Source of the DNA: Phoronis australis
Taxonomy: Eukaryota > Phoronida > Phoronidae
Assembly: GCA_002633005.1 (NCBI GenBank)
Contig: NMRA01000196.1
Location: 418,824-480,823, forward strand
Direction: 5' to 3'
Length of the DNA: 62,000 nt
Shown: positions 61,175 through 62,000 of the stretch, one piece after another
Numbering within the stretch: position 1 is the first letter of the stretch
Layout of the letters: each line of letters begins with the position of its first letter
Program-made: the position numbers and the translations under genes
The notes under the pieces: generated by a model
The model's database searches: none
The model's input: only the letters and a program-made list of their open reading frames with translations
What the model was told of the DNA's origin: nothing

Positions 61175-62000
61175 GTGAGATATGGACAAGTTAAGGACAT
61201 TCAAGTAATGCTTCTTGTGGAAACGGTCATATCAGTTGAAAAAAGTAAATTCAAAAGATAACATTGACAGTCTTTTCTTGAAAATGGATCGCCATTATAT
61301 TCGATGTGTGTTGCTTGTAGGACTTTTTCAGTTAATGATTTATCTGGCAAATGCCGCCATACCCTGTTTATTTTTCTTTACTTGTTTGTCTTACTTATTT
61401 CTTAGGCAGAAAAGGTCGACATTTATATAAACAACAACATAACTTTAATTCCTTGTTGTAAAATTAGTTAAATTATAAAATATAAAGGTCAGTCATGTTA
61501 ATGTTGGTGTGATGTTAACTGGGAGTATACTCAAAGAACGCATAGATAACAAGAGCCTACGTGTATAACCCAATGGTTAATGAAGAGGAAACCCTTAACT
61601 TGCCAGCCTTTCAACACAACTTGCCATATTTCAGGCCTTGGAATTTTCCGCGGAAACGCGGATTTCCGCTTTTTTCAAATGTGCTTTCCGCTTTTTTTAT
61701 AATATTTCCGCGTAAAAAAAAATCGGATTTGATATAAAATATCCGCGGCAAATTCCTTTCTTACCGCGGCGTTGCAGACGAAAAGCGGAAGTTGCTCTTT
61801 ATGTTCGGAGGAACGTAAATTGTCAACATTGCCGGGGCACCTGGGATAGCGTGGTGTGATTTTCAATGGCGTCTCGTGTTATTGTTAAGCGCGGCGACAA
61901 ATACTACCGCTCTGCAGCCAAAAATGTGTGGGTTGGGAGTAGACGGGCGAGCTAAAAGGACGCAGACGCCTGCTACTGATGGTGGTAACGTTTTTTTTTT
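61175..62000. other. RECK intron, 5' part, to window end
   Basis: No GPI-signal exon is found before the window ends. It contains copy B of the dispersed repeat, then a GC-rich stretch with a short frame starting ATGGCGTC at 61866 (about 29 codons, then stop), possibly the 5' end of a transposon ORF. Confidence 0.7.
61636..61810. repeat. Dispersed repeat, copy B
   Basis: Partner of 60040-60230. It lacks the CGTTCACCTC insertion of copy A and continues into GC-rich sequence to the window end, so it may be the longer copy. Confidence 0.75.

Overview
This is animal nuclear DNA that is AT-rich and intron-dense. Introns have GT..AG borders and are full of short transposon relics. No prokaryotic organisation is visible. 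Codon-level similarity to the vertebrate protein, large introns and signs of two divergent haplotypes in one assembly suggest an outbred marine invertebrate. A non-vertebrate deuterostome (hemichordate, echinoderm or cephalochordate) is my best guess, but the window does not prove it.

The whole window is one gene on the + strand: an orthologue of RECK (reversion-inducing cysteine-rich protein with Kazal motifs). I could place 18 coding exons between 2189 and 61174. They join with matching splice phases and sum to 2508 nt, exactly 836 codons. In order they encode the second half of cysteine-knot repeat CC1, then CC2, CC3, CC4, CC5, the frizzled-like cysteine-rich region, the central Cys-rich segment, three Kazal-type motifs, a CCPxC segment and the conserved C-terminal domain. 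The signal-peptide exon and first half of CC1 lie upstream of the window. The last exon, with the GPI-anchor signal, lies downstream.

Layout: 1-39977 holds only two small exons (2189-2263 and 11668-11704), a third beginning at 39978, and two very large introns, one of 28 kb. These introns carry terminal-inverted-repeat elements, a tRNA-like promoter inside a hAT-like element, LINE-tail fragments and a 193-bp satellite around a 164-bp assembly gap. From 39978 to 61174 exons are dense. A TATA box and a signal-peptide-like ORF run straight into the CC2 exon, so an internal promoter is possible. The intron 48702-53109 holds a roughly 143-bp tandem repeat. Each unit ends in a motif matching the CTCF consensus, giving ten sites in 1.2 kb.

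Three places look like unmerged haplotypes or contig overlaps: 25742-27005, 49860-50552 and 54854-57639. The last one duplicates a RECK exon. I found no second protein gene I can name, no confirmed RNA gene and no CRISPR array.
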